This document shows positions 26,811 to 38,053 of a DNA stretch of 64,000 nucleotides, piece by piece; the first letter of the stretch is position 1; each line of letters begins with the position of its first letter. The translations under genes were made by a program, and so were the position numbers. Below the pieces are notes generated by a model. It made no database searches. It was not told the DNA's origin and worked only from the letters and a program-made list of their open reading frames with translations. This DNA is from Verrucomicrobia bacterium LW23. Its GTDB lineage: Bacteria > Verrucomicrobiota > Verrucomicrobiia > Methylacidiphilales > UBA1321. The stretch is from NCBI GenBank assembly GCA_003054695.1, contig QAZA01000010.1, forward strand, positions 124,001 to 188,000. Reading direction: 5' to 3'.

Positions 26811-27351
26811 GGAGAATGAGAGGAGATGGGGCGGCAGTGTGCCGCGCGAAAACCTGTATTTAAGAAGCGCCCAGACCCCCTTGGCAATCTTTGTTTTATC
26901 CTGAAGGGTGTCGACAGCCTCTGATACTCCATTTTCGCATCGGATGCGGCTGAGGTAAAGGTGTAAGCAATGCGAGGTGTTCTGAGGCGCCTACGACACT
27001 AGCATCTCGCAGCCCAGGGGATAAAGTCCGCCGCAACCCTGGTTGCCGGGGATCGCTCCCCACTAACCGCGCGATTTGGCCTCGGACTTGGCGATCTTTC
27101 CGCCCTTGGCCGGACGGCCGGCGCTGGGATAAGCACTTTAGATTGAGAAATGGTATAACCGCGTTGCTTTTAGCTCGCCACTGCAACGCGGCATGGTTTT
27201 AGATAGCGGGTGATTCGCCTGCGCTTTTGTCCGCCGGAGGGTGTTGCGTTGCTCAATGCACCATAGCACACTGCACCCTGGCTCCGCCACCCGGCACAAC
27301 GGCCGGCACGATCCTCGCAGGCCTTCCTCCCCGGCCGGCATACGCCACAAC
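26811..27351. other. Gene-free region rich in inverted repeats between degT and chemoreceptor genes
   Basis: The 541-bp divergent spacer contains no convincing gene. It holds several hairpins: CCAGGG/CCCTGG around 27018-27045, and a perfect 9-bp stem CCGCGTTGC/GCAACGCGG (27159-27167 with 27183-27191). It also holds a 24-mer (27087-27110) that recurs at 47484-47507. On the minus strand the 24-mer reads as GGKIAKSEAKSRG before a stop, so part of this region may be the eroded end of a lost gene. Confidence 0.5.
27087..27110. repeat. Dispersed 24-bp repeat, copy 1
   Basis: CTTGGCGATCTTTCCG followed by CCCTTGGC, matching 47484-47507 at 23 of 24 positions. Both copies are in gene-free regions. On the minus strand both translate to a lysine/glycine-rich phrase (KGGKIAK and KDGKIAK), so they may be fossils of the same gene or of a mobile element. 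Confidence 0.6.
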
Positions 27352-29277
27352 ATGTCGCTTTCGGACAACTACCCTCACCAGTTTCGCGCCTCATCCACCT
27401 GGCTGCGCAAGTATTCCATGCGCAAGCAGCTGGTGGGCGCCATGCTTATCCTTAGCTGCGCCGGCACGCTGGGCATGGCAATTGTGGCCATTGTTTCCAT
27501 TTATGCGGCGGCGGAGGTGGCGGGAGAGCAACGTGTGCGTGCCCTGGCGGACATAGCCACAGCACGCATCCAAACGTGGCTGGACGGGGAGCGTACCACC
27601 CTGGCGTCCGAAGCCGAGTTTGAGCACATGGCGGAGGTGCTGAGCCCGCAGCCCTCCCGCCCGGTGGAGGGCTGGAACAAATACTTCACCAAACTGGCCA
27701 ACCAGCACAAGCTGCGCGATCTGCTGATTATCCGCGCCGACGGCACCGTGGCCTACAGCCAGGCCAAAAGCATCGACGCCGGCACTGGTATCTCCTTCTC
27801 GCAATACGTCCAGACGTACGGCGAGCTTGACAACGTGGTGCAGAAGGCACTGCGCATTGCGCGCACCACCAATGGCGCTCCCCCGGTCGTCATGTCGGAC
27901 CTGTGGCTTACCCGCCTTTTTGGCGGCAGCGGCGGCGTGTGGATGATGGCCTCGCCCGTTATCCCCGCCTCCGGCAAGCCGCTCGGCGTCGTCGTGTTTG
28001 TGTACGACTCCGACACGGTGACACAGCTGCTCACCACCGGCGGCAACTACGATGCGCTTAACCTGGGCGCCGCCGGCGACATCTTTGTGCGGGGTGCCGA
28101 TGGCAAACTCAAGTCTTCCGCGCGATTCCTTTCCATGGGCAAGGGGCGCCAGCAAACCATCACCAGCACCTTCCTGGAATCCGGCGAGCGCCCCGGCGAA
28201 CGCGCCAGGGAGTATGTGGGCGCCGGGCAGCGCGACGTGGTGGGCCTGAGCCGCAAGGTGGAGCTGGGCCCGGACAGCAACTTTGTGCAGGTGGAGCTGG
28301 ACTCTATCGACGTCTATGGTACGGCGCGCTACATGTCGTGGTGCATTCTGCTTTTCTGTGCTCTCAGCATCAGCGGCAGCCTCGTGTTTGCCTGGTGGTT
28401 CTCCGGCACCGTGGCTGGCACGCTGCGCGCCGCCATGGCGGGGCTGGAGGGCATCTCAGGCTCCGCTCGCCGCACCTCCCAGGGGTTTGAGGAAGCAAGC
28501 GAGCGCCTCTCCTCAGCGTGCATGCAGCAGGCCGCCTCGCTCCAGCAAATCTCCAGCAGCCACGAGGAGATGACGGCCATGAGCCGTCAAAACGCCATCG
28601 GCGCCAAAAAAGCGGCGGATCTCACCCGCGAAGCGCGGGAAACCGTGAAACACGTGGCCGACGACATCGCCCGCATGATTGCCGCCGTGGAGGCCATCCG
28701 CAGCAGCAGCCAGGAAAGCATGAAAGTGGTGCGCTCCATCGACGAGGTGGCCTTTCGCACCAAACTGATTGCCCTCAACGCCGCGATTGAAGCCGCCCGC
28801 GCTGAAGGCCAGACCGGCGCCGCGTTCTCCGTTGTCGCCGACGAAGTGCGCCGCCTGGCCCAGAGCAGCGCCGACGCCGCCCGCGGCTCCAGCGAGCGCA
28901 TGGAAGCCGTGGTGCAGGACGCCGTGCGCGCCGCCACCCTTACCGACAACGTCAGCCAGGACCTCACCACCATTGTGCGCCAGGTGGAGGACATTGACCT
29001 GCTGAGCGAAGAAATTGCGCACAGCTCTCAGGAGCAAGCCGTTGGCTTTGAGCAGATTAGCCGCGCCGTGGTGGAGATCGACCGCGTCACCCAAACCGCC
29101 GCCGCCGCCTCCAGCGAGTCCGCCCAGGCCGGCCGGAGCCTGCGCGAAAACGCCGCCGACCTGGGCGTCACCGTTCAGCAACTGCGCATTCTGGTCGAAG
29201 GCACCGACTCGCCAGAAGCCCGTCGCGAAGCCGTTGCGCCAGGCGAGCCGGACGAGGCGGGGATCGTATCGTTTTGA
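27352..29277 (+). CDS. Methyl-accepting chemotaxis protein (HAMP-poor chemoreceptor)
   Basis: Inner-membrane chemoreceptor of about 640 aa. The first transmembrane helix (LVGAMLILSCAGTLGMAIVAIVSIYAA) lies near the N-terminus. The periplasmic sensor of about 270 residues has a PAS/Cache-like order (RIQTWLDGERTTLASE, LLIIRADGTVAYSQA, GVVVFVYDSDTV). The second helix is ILLFCALSISGSLVFAWWF. The cytoplasmic part is a long coiled coil. Its tip FRTKLIALNAAIEAARAEGQTGAAFSVVADEVRRLAQ is the CheA/CheW-interaction hairpin. I see no clear HAMP motif between helix two and the coiled coil, and no C-terminal methyltransferase-tethering pentapeptide. The start could instead be 27241 or 27418; the ATG at 27352 is a compromise. 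No flagellar or other chemotaxis genes are in view. Confidence 0.85.
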   Translation: MSLSDNYPHQFRASSTWLRKYSMRKQLVGAMLILSCAGTLGMAIVAIVSIYAAAEVAGEQRVRALADIATARIQTWLDGERTTLASEAEFEHMAEVLSPQPSRPVEGWNKYFTKLANQHKLRDLLIIRADGTVAYSQAKSIDAGTGISFSQYVQTYGELDNVVQKALRIARTTNGAPPVVMSDLWLTRLFGGSGGVWMMASPVIPASGKPLGVVVFVYDSDTVTQLLTTGGNYDALNLGAAGDIFVRGADGKLKSSARFLSMGKGRQQTITSTFLESGERPGERAREYVGAGQRDVVGLSRKVELGPDSNFVQVELDSIDVYGTARYMSWCILLFCALSISGSLVFAWWFSGTVAGTLRAAMAGLEGISGSARRTSQGFEEASERLSSACMQQAASLQQISSSHEEMTAMSRQNAIGAKKAADLTREARETVKHVADDIARMIAAVEAIRSSSQESMKVVRSIDEVAFRTKLIALNAAIEAARAEGQTGAAFSVVADEVRRLAQSSADAARGSSERMEAVVQDAVRAATLTDNVSQDLTTIVRQVEDIDLLSEEIAHSSQEQAVGFEQISRAVVEIDRVTQTAAAASSESAQAGRSLRENAADLGVTVQQLRILVEGTDSPEARREAVAPGEPDEAGIVSF

Positions 29278-29397
29278 GGCGGCACCCGGCAACACCCTAA
29301 AGCCTGGATGTACGCGCATGCGCAACGCAATAATTATTCATCTGAATTCCCGCGACTTGCCGTTGCGGTGCAACGCTTTTTCGGGCAATGTGGTGGC

Positions 29398-30480
29398 ATG
29401 ATTACCCTTGGCCGCCGGCGCCGCTTTCTCCTGCCCAGCTTTCGCGCGGCTGTCGTCGCCACCACCATGGCCATCACCGTCGCCGCCGCCTACCCGGAGC
29501 CCGCGGCGGCTCAGCGCCCCTCGCGCAGCGTGGTCGTCCCGCAGGACGATGAGACAAACACGGCGTCCCCGGGCTCCCGCTCCTCCATGCCTGGCGAGAT
29601 GCCTGCCATGCCGCCGCGCCAGCCTCCGCCCTCCATCCCGCCCGACCCGGATCCCATCAACGAGCGCTGGTACCAGGCGCTGGAGCAGTACCGCAAAGGC
29701 AACCTCGCCGAGGCCGCGCGCCTGGCGGAAAGTGTAAGCAAGGCGCGCCCCAGCACCAAAGTCTCCCTGCTGCTTGTACGCATTGCGCGCGACCAGAACG
29801 ACTTTATCAACGCACGCATGCGCCTGGTGCAAGTTCTCGACGCCGACCCAACCAACAAAGCCGCCCACATCCTCTCTGGCGACCTGTTTCTGCGCCAAAA
29901 AGAGTATCTCAAAGCCAAAAACAGCTACGAGACCGCGCTGCAATATGCCAAAGGCGGCAAGGACTACGACATCACCCTCAAGCTCGTCTATACAACCCTG
30001 GGCCTGAAGGAGTTACCAACCGCAAACCGCCTTGTAAAAGAGCTGGCCGCCAGCACGGAAAGCACCGACCCCACCGAAAAGCTGCGCCCCAACTATTACT
30101 TTGCCAAGGCCGCCATCTCCTACGCCATGGGCCGCCCCACCGAGGCCGACAAAACGCTGGAAAATGTGCGCAGCATGTTCGAAACCAGCGTGTTTTACGA
30201 GTACCTGGCCGAATATATCTGGCTCTACCCCACCAGTTTAGCTCTGCGCCCCCACCAGGCCGGCCCCACCGCGCAAAAGGCCGAGGACGCAGGCGACAGC
30301 CTGGGCAAAGGACGCGGCGCCGCCTCCGCCGGACTGGACGCGCCGACACCCGCGGCTCCCTCCCCGGCCACCGGCGCCACACCCGCACCCACTCGCTCGG
30401 AAAAGCCCGCGGCCAAAAGCGCCACCCCCACGCCCGTTGCGCCAAAACCCACCCCCCGCAAGCCGGCCACCACGCCGTGA
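29398..30480 (+). CDS. Exported TPR-repeat protein
   Basis: About 360 aa. Start at 29398; earlier in-frame codons precede a hydrophilic leader without an RBS. The signal peptide is RAAVVATTMAITVAAAYPEPAAA, with cleavage before Gln. A Pro-rich spacer is followed by tetratricopeptide repeats from about residue 90 to 260: WYQALEQYRKGNLAEAARLAE, LLLVRIARDQNDFINARMRLV, AHILSGDLFLRQKEYLKAKN, NYYFAKAAISYAMGRPTEADK. The C-terminal 80 residues are Ala/Pro/Lys-rich. It is probably a periplasmic scaffold; the partner is unknown. Its stop overlaps the GTG start of the next gene, so the two are coupled. Confidence 0.75.
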   Translation: MITLGRRRRFLLPSFRAAVVATTMAITVAAAYPEPAAAQRPSRSVVVPQDDETNTASPGSRSSMPGEMPAMPPRQPPPSIPPDPDPINERWYQALEQYRKGNLAEAARLAESVSKARPSTKVSLLLVRIARDQNDFINARMRLVQVLDADPTNKAAHILSGDLFLRQKEYLKAKNSYETALQYAKGGKDYDITLKLVYTTLGLKELPTANRLVKELAASTESTDPTEKLRPNYYFAKAAISYAMGRPTEADKTLENVRSMFETSVFYEYLAEYIWLYPTSLALRPHQAGPTAQKAEDAGDSLGKGRGAASAGLDAPTPAAPSPATGATPAPTRSEKPAAKSATPTPVAPKPTPRKPATTP

Positions 30481-30974
30481 GAACCTTCTGCAGCGCAAGG
30501 CCTTACAGAGGCGCACGCCACACGTCACGGCTTGGACCGCGGATGTGGGGCCTGCTCGCTCTGGTGGTTGCTGTATCAGCCCCCCTCCCCGCCCGCGCCG
30601 CGCTGGGCGAGGATGAGGCCGCCACCATCCGCCGCTACGGCCCCGACCCCGAGCGCGGCACCGTAAACCGCAAGGCCGATTTTACTCTGCACTGGGAGCG
30701 CAAGGACCGCATCATTACCGCCGCGTTCGTCGACGGAACCTGCGGCATGGTGACTTACGCCATGAAAGAAGGCGCGGGCGAAATCCCCGTCGCGGACGTC
30801 GCCGCCGCCCTGGCCGAGAACGTCGGCCCGGACAGCGCGACATGGTCGGAACCGATTGTTGGCGCCGCCTCCACCACCTGGCGACGGTCCGATGGCAAGG
30901 CCACGGCGATTCGCATCGGCGACATCCTGATGATCTCCACGAAGGAGTTTGCCGCGAGGAAACCGAAGCAGTAG
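30477..30974 (+). CDS. Small exported protein of unknown function
   Basis: 165 aa from a GTG that overlaps the TGA of the upstream TPR gene (GTGA). An internal ATG at 30543 would give MWGLLALVVAVSAPLPARA, a compact signal peptide, and may be the real start. The mature part (about 120 residues) is beta-rich, with DFTLHWERKDRIITAAFVDGTCGMVTY and ATAIRIGDILMISTKEF. The overall shape suggests a small periplasmic lipid- or ligand-binding protein, but I recognise no family. Coupling to the TPR protein suggests a joint role. It converges on mfd. Confidence 0.6.
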   Translation: MRTFCSARPYRGARHTSRLGPRMWGLLALVVAVSAPLPARAALGEDEAATIRRYGPDPERGTVNRKADFTLHWERKDRIITAAFVDGTCGMVTYAMKEGAGEIPVADVAAALAENVGPDSATWSEPIVGAASTTWRRSDGKATAIRIGDILMISTKEFAARKPKQ

Positions 30975-31034
30975 CCGCGCTTATCGGCAAAGGGCGGGAC
31001 ATGCGCCTCGCGCCCGCCATTAGCCAGGCTACTG
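30969..31034. terminator. Candidate bidirectional terminator between the exported-protein gene and mfd
   Basis: CAGTAGCC (30969-30976) and GGCTACTG (31027-31034) are perfect inverted repeats. They enclose a second GC-rich pair GGCGGG (30993-30998) / CCCGCC (31013-31018). The structure fills the whole convergent gap and overlaps the end of the upstream gene. There is no long T-tract, so termination efficiency is uncertain. Confidence 0.4.
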
Positions 31035-31036
31035 CA

Positions 31037-34000
31037 TTATCTTTTCCCCAGCACTTCCAGCCAGTGCAAAATCTCGCGAAGCTTCTCCGCCGGCTTCACC
31101 TTGTGCAGGCGCGGAAACTTGTCGCCCACCATCAGATAGTCGCCACCACCGCCGCCTGCCGTCTTGAGAATAAGCTTGGCACCCTGCGTCTCCACAACGG
31201 AAACACGCACTGCGCTGGCCCGTATTTTAATTTCTGTCGCCAGCCACAGCAACGCCACCGGCTCCGGCCATGCCCCGTAGCGATCCCGCCATTCCTGCTG
31301 CAAAAGCCGCATGTCGTCCACCGATCCCAGCTCCGCCATTCGCCTGTAACCCTCTATGCGCCAACGGCTTTCCGTAAGGTACGAGGCCGGCAGGTAAGCG
31401 CCGGCATGCACCGCGTCCAGATCGGCTTCCTGCCACACCAGAAAGTCCAGAAGAAGGCGCGTCTCCACACGACGCGTTGTCGTCTCACCTCGCAAACTCG
31501 CCACAGCCTGCTTCAGCAGCTGGCAGTAGAGATCGAAGCCAACCGCCGTAATGTGGCCGCTTTGCGCGGTGCCCAGCAGGTTGCCGGCACCGCGAATCTC
31601 CAGGTCGCGCATCGCAATCTTGAAGCCCGCGCCCAGCTGGGAGTACTGCTTGATTGCCGACACCCGCTTCTTCGCATCCCCCACCGCCATAAGATGCCGC
31701 GGCAGAAAGAGATACGCATATGCCTTGTTGCCCGATCGCCCGACGCGCCCGCGCAGCTGATACAAGTCCGCCAACCCAAAGAGGTCGGCGCGATCGATCA
31801 AAATCGTATTCGCGTTCGGGATATCAAGCCCGCTCTCAATAATGGTAGTGGAAAGCAAAACGTCCGCCTGGCCGGTAACAAACTGCTGCATAACCACTTC
31901 CAGCTCATCGGTTTCCATTTGCCCATGCCCCACAACAATCCGGGCCTCCGGCACCAGCAACTTCAGCCGGTCCGCCACCCCGTAAATGGTTTGCACGCGG
32001 TTATGGAGAAAATAGACCTGTCCGCCTCGCGCCAGCTCGCGCTGAATCGCCTCGCGAATCACCCGCTCGTCGTACCCGCCAATAATCGTCTCCACCGGCT
32101 GCCGGTTCGCCGGCGGCGTCTCAATCAAGCTCATGTCGCGCGCCCCGGTAAGCGATAGATAAAGCGTTCTCGGAATGGGAGTTGCAGAAAGCGTTATGAC
32201 ATCCACATTACGGAAAAGCTGCTTGAACTTCTCTTTCTGCACCACGCCAAAGCGCTGCTCTTCATCTACCACCACCAGTCCTAACTCCTTAAAGCTTACG
32301 TCCTTGGAGAGCAAGCGGTGCGTTCCCACCACAATATCCAGGCTACCGTCCGCCACCTTCGCAATAATCTCGCGCTGCTCCTTAGCGCTGCGAAAGCGGC
32401 TAAGTACATCCACCGTAATGGGATACGCCGCAAAACGCTCCTGCATGTTTTTGGCATGCTGCTGCGCCAGCACGGTCGTCGGTACAAAAAAGGCCACCTG
32501 CTTTTGCCCAAGCACCGCCTTAAATGCCGCGCGGATAGCCACTTCCGTTTTCCCGAAGCCCACATCGCCGCAAATCAGGCGGTCCATGGCACGCGCGCTT
32601 TGCATATCGCGCTTCACGTCCAGGATCGCCTTCAACTGGTCCTCGGTCTCCTCGTAAATAAAGGCCTCCTCAAACTGCGCCTGCCACGGCGTGTCCTCGG
32701 GGAAAGTGTGGCCCGGATGCAGGTCGCGCTCGGCGGCCGTCTTCAGCAGCGTGGCGGCGTAGTCCATTACCGCGCGGCGGGCCGCGGCCCGGGCCTTCTC
32801 CCAGCGCGATCCACCTAGCACGTCCAGCGGCGGATGTCGTTTACCCACACCAACATACTTCGAGACAAGATACGCCTGTTCCACCGGCACGTACAGCTTT
32901 GCGCCCTCCGCAAACTCCAGCAGCAGCGCTTCCGTTTCCCCCTCCGCTCCCCCCTCGCCGGGAATCCTTTGCACGCCGCAGTAGAGGGCAATTCCATGCT
33001 GGGTATGCACCACATAATCGCCATCCTGTATCTCACTGTAATCCAGCAGCTGATGGCCCGACCGCAAGGAAGCCAGCCGCTCCTGCCGCCGCTGCGACCG
33101 CATCGTCTGATACCGCCCAAAAATCTCCGAGTCCGAGAGGACAACCAGCCGGCCCGCCGGCCATACAAACCCGCGCATCAGGGGCCGGATGTAATATTGC
33201 ACCCGCTCGCCGCTTAACTTGGCATCCTCCAGAATTTCCTGAAGCCGCTTCTGCTCGCCCTCGCTGTTACAAAATATCGCGATCTCCCAGCCTTCCGTCA
33301 TCCAGTCCAGCAAGTGGTCCAGAAACAGGTCGCGCCGCTTCTCCTGAAGAATGAAATCGTTGGACCCAGCGTGCAAAAAATCGTGGGCAAAAAACTCAAG
33401 GTCCAGCTCCTCAATCTCCCGTTCCTCCAGCTCGCGCGGCCCGTCCAGCTCCAGCACAATCTCCGTAAAGCCTTGCGGCAGATAATCTTTGAGTGTAGCA
33501 TCCTCATCCGCTTCACCGGTCAGGCGCCCTTCCTCATCCGTCTCTCCCGGCAACTGCCCGTCGGTCAGACTGAACTCCGCCTCGCGCAGCGAGTCCGTGG
33601 AGCGTTGCCCGTTCGGATCAAAATGCCGCAGCGACACGATCTCGTCCCCTTCCCACTCCGAACGAACGGGCACAGCGGAGTGCCATGAAAAAATATCAAC
33701 CACCGCGCCTCGCACACTAAACTGCCCCCGATCCTGCACCTCCACCTCGCGGTGATACCCTGCGTTCCCCAGCATTTGCAGCAACGCATCGCGATCCGTT
33801 TCCTGGCCCACCGTCAGCACCACGCGCGAAGTCCTCACCTGATCCGGCGCCGGAAGCCGCTGATGCCGTGCCACTTCCGTCAGCAACAACATGCCGGAAA
33901 ATTCCGGCCCAAGTTGCCCGATCACCGAAAGGCGCTCCGCTGCCAGATCCTGATCCGGCAACGTGCCCGCTGAGGCACGCTCCGCCTGCGGCAAAAAGAG

Positions 34001-34285
34001 AAACGGCACGCCCCAGGCCTCCAGATCGTGCGCAAGCTCCTCCTGCGTACGGATTTTCCCCACCCGCAGCAGAACCGGGCCGCCGCTCTTCTTCCTCTCA
34101 CGCTCGGCCGCCAGCGCCAGAATCATCAGCGCCTGGGCGGCGGTGGGAAGCCCTATCGCGCTTGCTATCCCCTTCTTATGCAATAGCTTAAACGCTCTTG
34201 CCCACTCCGGCCTGCCCAGCCAGCGCTTGCGCGCCTGGTCCCACAATGAGGCATCGTGTGGCGTGGAACGGCGATTTTTTTTCAT
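31037..34285 (-). CDS. mfd: Transcription-repair coupling factor
   Basis: 1082-aa ATP-dependent DNA translocase that removes RNA polymerase stalled at lesions and recruits UvrA. The N-terminal third is the UvrB-like region. The RNA-polymerase-interaction (CarD-like) domain is near residue 423 (DGDYVVHTQHGIALYCG). The translocase has Walker A in ICGDVGFGKTEVAIRAA (about 570), DEEQR (about 673), LSATPIPRTLYLSL, and TIIESGLDIPNANTILIDRAD with QLRGRVGRSG. The C-terminal TRCF domain is present, so the protein is complete. The N-terminus (MKKNRRSTPHDASLW) is slightly divergent. It is divergent from rpoD, and the 640-bp spacer contains promoters. Confidence 0.96.
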   Translation of the reverse strand: MKKNRRSTPHDASLWDQARKRWLGRPEWARAFKLLHKKGIASAIGLPTAAQALMILALAAERERKKSGGPVLLRVGKIRTQEELAHDLEAWGVPFLFLPQAERASAGTLPDQDLAAERLSVIGQLGPEFSGMLLLTEVARHQRLPAPDQVRTSRVVLTVGQETDRDALLQMLGNAGYHREVEVQDRGQFSVRGAVVDIFSWHSAVPVRSEWEGDEIVSLRHFDPNGQRSTDSLREAEFSLTDGQLPGETDEEGRLTGEADEDATLKDYLPQGFTEIVLELDGPRELEEREIEELDLEFFAHDFLHAGSNDFILQEKRRDLFLDHLLDWMTEGWEIAIFCNSEGEQKRLQEILEDAKLSGERVQYYIRPLMRGFVWPAGRLVVLSDSEIFGRYQTMRSQRRQERLASLRSGHQLLDYSEIQDGDYVVHTQHGIALYCGVQRIPGEGGAEGETEALLLEFAEGAKLYVPVEQAYLVSKYVGVGKRHPPLDVLGGSRWEKARAAARRAVMDYAATLLKTAAERDLHPGHTFPEDTPWQAQFEEAFIYEETEDQLKAILDVKRDMQSARAMDRLICGDVGFGKTEVAIRAAFKAVLGQKQVAFFVPTTVLAQQHAKNMQERFAAYPITVDVLSRFRSAKEQREIIAKVADGSLDIVVGTHRLLSKDVSFKELGLVVVDEEQRFGVVQKEKFKQLFRNVDVITLSATPIPRTLYLSLTGARDMSLIETPPANRQPVETIIGGYDERVIREAIQRELARGGQVYFLHNRVQTIYGVADRLKLLVPEARIVVGHGQMETDELEVVMQQFVTGQADVLLSTTIIESGLDIPNANTILIDRADLFGLADLYQLRGRVGRSGNKAYAYLFLPRHLMAVGDAKKRVSAIKQYSQLGAGFKIAMRDLEIRGAGNLLGTAQSGHITAVGFDLYCQLLKQAVASLRGETTTRRVETRLLLDFLVWQEADLDAVHAGAYLPASYLTESRWRIEGYRRMAELGSVDDMRLLQQEWRDRYGAWPEPVALLWLATEIKIRASAVRVSVVETQGAKLILKTAGGGGGDYLMVGDKFPRLHKVKPAEKLREILHWLEVLGKR

Positions 34286-34926
34286 GCGGACTTAAAGCTC
34301 TGGCGCCGGGTGGTTGCCGAGTTCCGGCATCGGCCCGTCCACCATACTCCCTGAATCGTGTTTTGGCGGGATTGTGTAAGATGCGGCAAAACCAGGAACT
34401 TGCGAACAAAGGCTGCCAGATTTCGCCGATCTGCGGAGGAGCAGGAAAACCGAGCCTGGCTGCGGTTCCGGTTCTCATCCTCTACATCAGCGTGCAAAGG
34501 CGGGCGAGAACTAAGTGTGGCTAAGAAATCTTTTTAAATTTTTGTCCTGCATCATTGACATCACACGCAAATCCAAACATAGTAACTGGTTCAGGCATCG
34601 CCCTTCGCGCCACGCAAAACGAGCTCCCCGCCCAGTGCACCACGCTCTCACGCAGCGCCCTCTTCCACAAGACCACCGCGGCCTGCCCCTCGCGCAAAAA
34701 CAAAAATTGACGCGGAAAGCAAACTTTGCTTTTCTCCGACCCTGCTATTTTGCGCACCGGAACCGCCCTGGCAGCATGAGCGTTGCTAATAGCAGCCTGC
34801 CGCCTCAGCTTCTCCGTCCCCCCCCAGGCGCCTGCCCCTCCCTCCTCCCTGCCGTTGCGCGCACTCGCCGCATCGTCTCACAGCCCACTCTTCTCCTCCC
34901 AAGGTTCTACCAACCGCCATTCGAGC
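34286..34926. other. Divergent region between mfd and rpoD
   Basis: A spacer of about 640 bp without a supported gene. It holds a possible rpoD promoter (34555-34583), A/T-rich runs around 34530-34545 and 34694-34706, and a 17-bp perfect palindrome AAAGCAAACTTTGCTTT (34716-34732) about 195 bp before the rpoD start. The coding frames across it are not conserved in any way I recognise. The rpoD frame itself opens at 34783, but the first residues before 34927 do not resemble RpoD. Confidence 0.5.
34555..34583 (+). promoter_or_regulatory. Candidate sigma-70 promoter for rpoD
   Basis: TTGACA (34555-34560), a 17-base spacer, then CATAGT (34578-34583), four of six matches to the -10 consensus. The leader to the rpoD ATG at 34927 would be about 335 nt. 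This is an inference from consensus only. Confidence 0.4.
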
Positions 34927-37002
<2,076 letters not shown>

Positions 37003-37048
37003 GTCGCTCTTCAAAAGGCACTTACGACTTCGTGTAAATCAAGTTTAC

Positions 37049-37093
37049 AACTCCCGCCATTGCCGTAATCCGGCATTTGGCGGGAGTTTTTTT
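37049..37093 (+). terminator. Rho-independent terminator of rpoD
   Basis: AACTCCCGCCA (37049-37059) pairs perfectly with TGGCGGGAGTT (37078-37088). An inner TGCCG/CGGCA pair extends the stem, and seven Ts follow (37087-37093). This is a textbook intrinsic terminator 46 bp after the rpoD stop codon. Confidence 0.92.
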
Positions 37094-37161
37094 CGCCGTC
37101 GCACGCTCTTTCTGGTCTCTTTCCTCCATATTCAGACACTCAGCCGTACATTTATTTGCTC

Positions 37162-37998
37162 TCACACAAATCGCGTCCTGTCGCCCGATGGCGAGCCACC
37201 CCAGAAGCGGCGATACATGCGGGAGAAATAGAGGGGATCCTCGTATCCAGCCTCTTGCGCAATCTCCTTTATCGAGCATGCGCTGTGACTTAGCCGCGAG
37301 CGCGCGTATCGCATCCGGAGGCGCAGCAAATAGGCCCCTGCGCTTAAGCCGTTCTCCTGCAGGAATCTGCGTCGAAAATAGTGCGCACTTAAGCCGGCGC
37401 GTCGATGAATATTGCGCAACGCGTCCGACTCCCGAAAATGCGCCTCAAGCCACTCCACCGCCAGGCGCATGCCACGGGAAGAGGCACCGCTCTCCGGTCC
37501 AAAGCTCAGCCTTGGCGCAATGTCGTCAAGAGCAGAACCGGCGCAGAAGAACCGGCCAAGCATGCCTTTCAGCTCGCCCTCCAGCCTGTGCGCAACCTGG
37601 GGATCACGCTCCGTAAGCCATACGGATATCATTCTGCGCAAAGTACTTAGCTCCAGGCGAACATCTTTCACGTCCGGCATCAGCGCCCGATGAAAGCGTT
37701 GCAGGGGCGAGGCTGTCGCAAACTCGCACCAGGCCAAAATGGCAGGGCGCTGTCCTGTAACCACCCAACCGCGGCGCACCCAGGGGGGAATCAGGAACAG
37801 GCTTCCCGGCAGAAGCTCAAGTACCTGATCATCAACTCTATAGCTCAGCTCACCTGCCTTGAGCAGAATGAGCCGGGCAGTCTCAATCACTTCCCGCCGA
37901 AGCTTCATACCCGGGGGATAGCGATGTTGCTGCACGCTTGTTACTACAAGGCGGGATTGAAGGAGCTGGGCCAGGTAGTGCGAGGCATCTTCGTCCAT
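37162..37998 (-). CDS. AraC-family transcriptional regulator
   Basis: 278-aa regulator from the ATG at 37998 (MDEDASHYL); a longer frame to 38271 overlaps the divergent gene and is not supported. The N-terminal half is a cupin-like sensor (VQQHRYPPGMKLRREVIETARLILLKAGELSY and LLPGSLFLIPPWVRRGW). The C-terminal half has two helix-turn-helices: LRNIHRRAGLSAHYFRRRFLQENGLSAGAYL, then CSIKEIAQEAGYEDPLYFSRMYRRFWG. It is divergent from an FAD_oxidored-type flavoprotein with an 81-bp spacer, a layout in which the regulator usually controls its neighbour. Such pairs are frequent in polysaccharide-using Verrucomicrobia; the inducer is unknown. Confidence 0.88.
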   Translation of the reverse strand: MDEDASHYLAQLLQSRLVVTSVQQHRYPPGMKLRREVIETARLILLKAGELSYRVDDQVLELLPGSLFLIPPWVRRGWVVTGQRPAILAWCEFATASPLQRFHRALMPDVKDVRLELSTLRRMISVWLTERDPQVAHRLEGELKGMLGRFFCAGSALDDIAPRLSFGPESGASSRGMRLAVEWLEAHFRESDALRNIHRRAGLSAHYFRRRFLQENGLSAGAYLLRLRMRYARSRLSHSACSIKEIAQEAGYEDPLYFSRMYRRFWGGSPSGDRTRFV

Positions 37999-38035
37999 GG
38001 TTGTCGAGTTACTGTTTTCTCCATATATGTGCACG

Positions 38036-38053
38036 TGCCGTGCCTGTACGGCA
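38036..38053. promoter_or_regulatory. Inverted repeat in AraC/flavoprotein divergent promoter
   Basis: TGCCGT (38036-38041) and ACGGCA (38048-38053) form a perfect inverted repeat with a 6-bp spacer. It overlaps GCACGTGC palindromic sequence just upstream, in the 81-bp gap between divergent genes. It is a plausible operator for the AraC-type regulator, although AraC proteins usually bind direct repeats. Confidence 0.35.
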
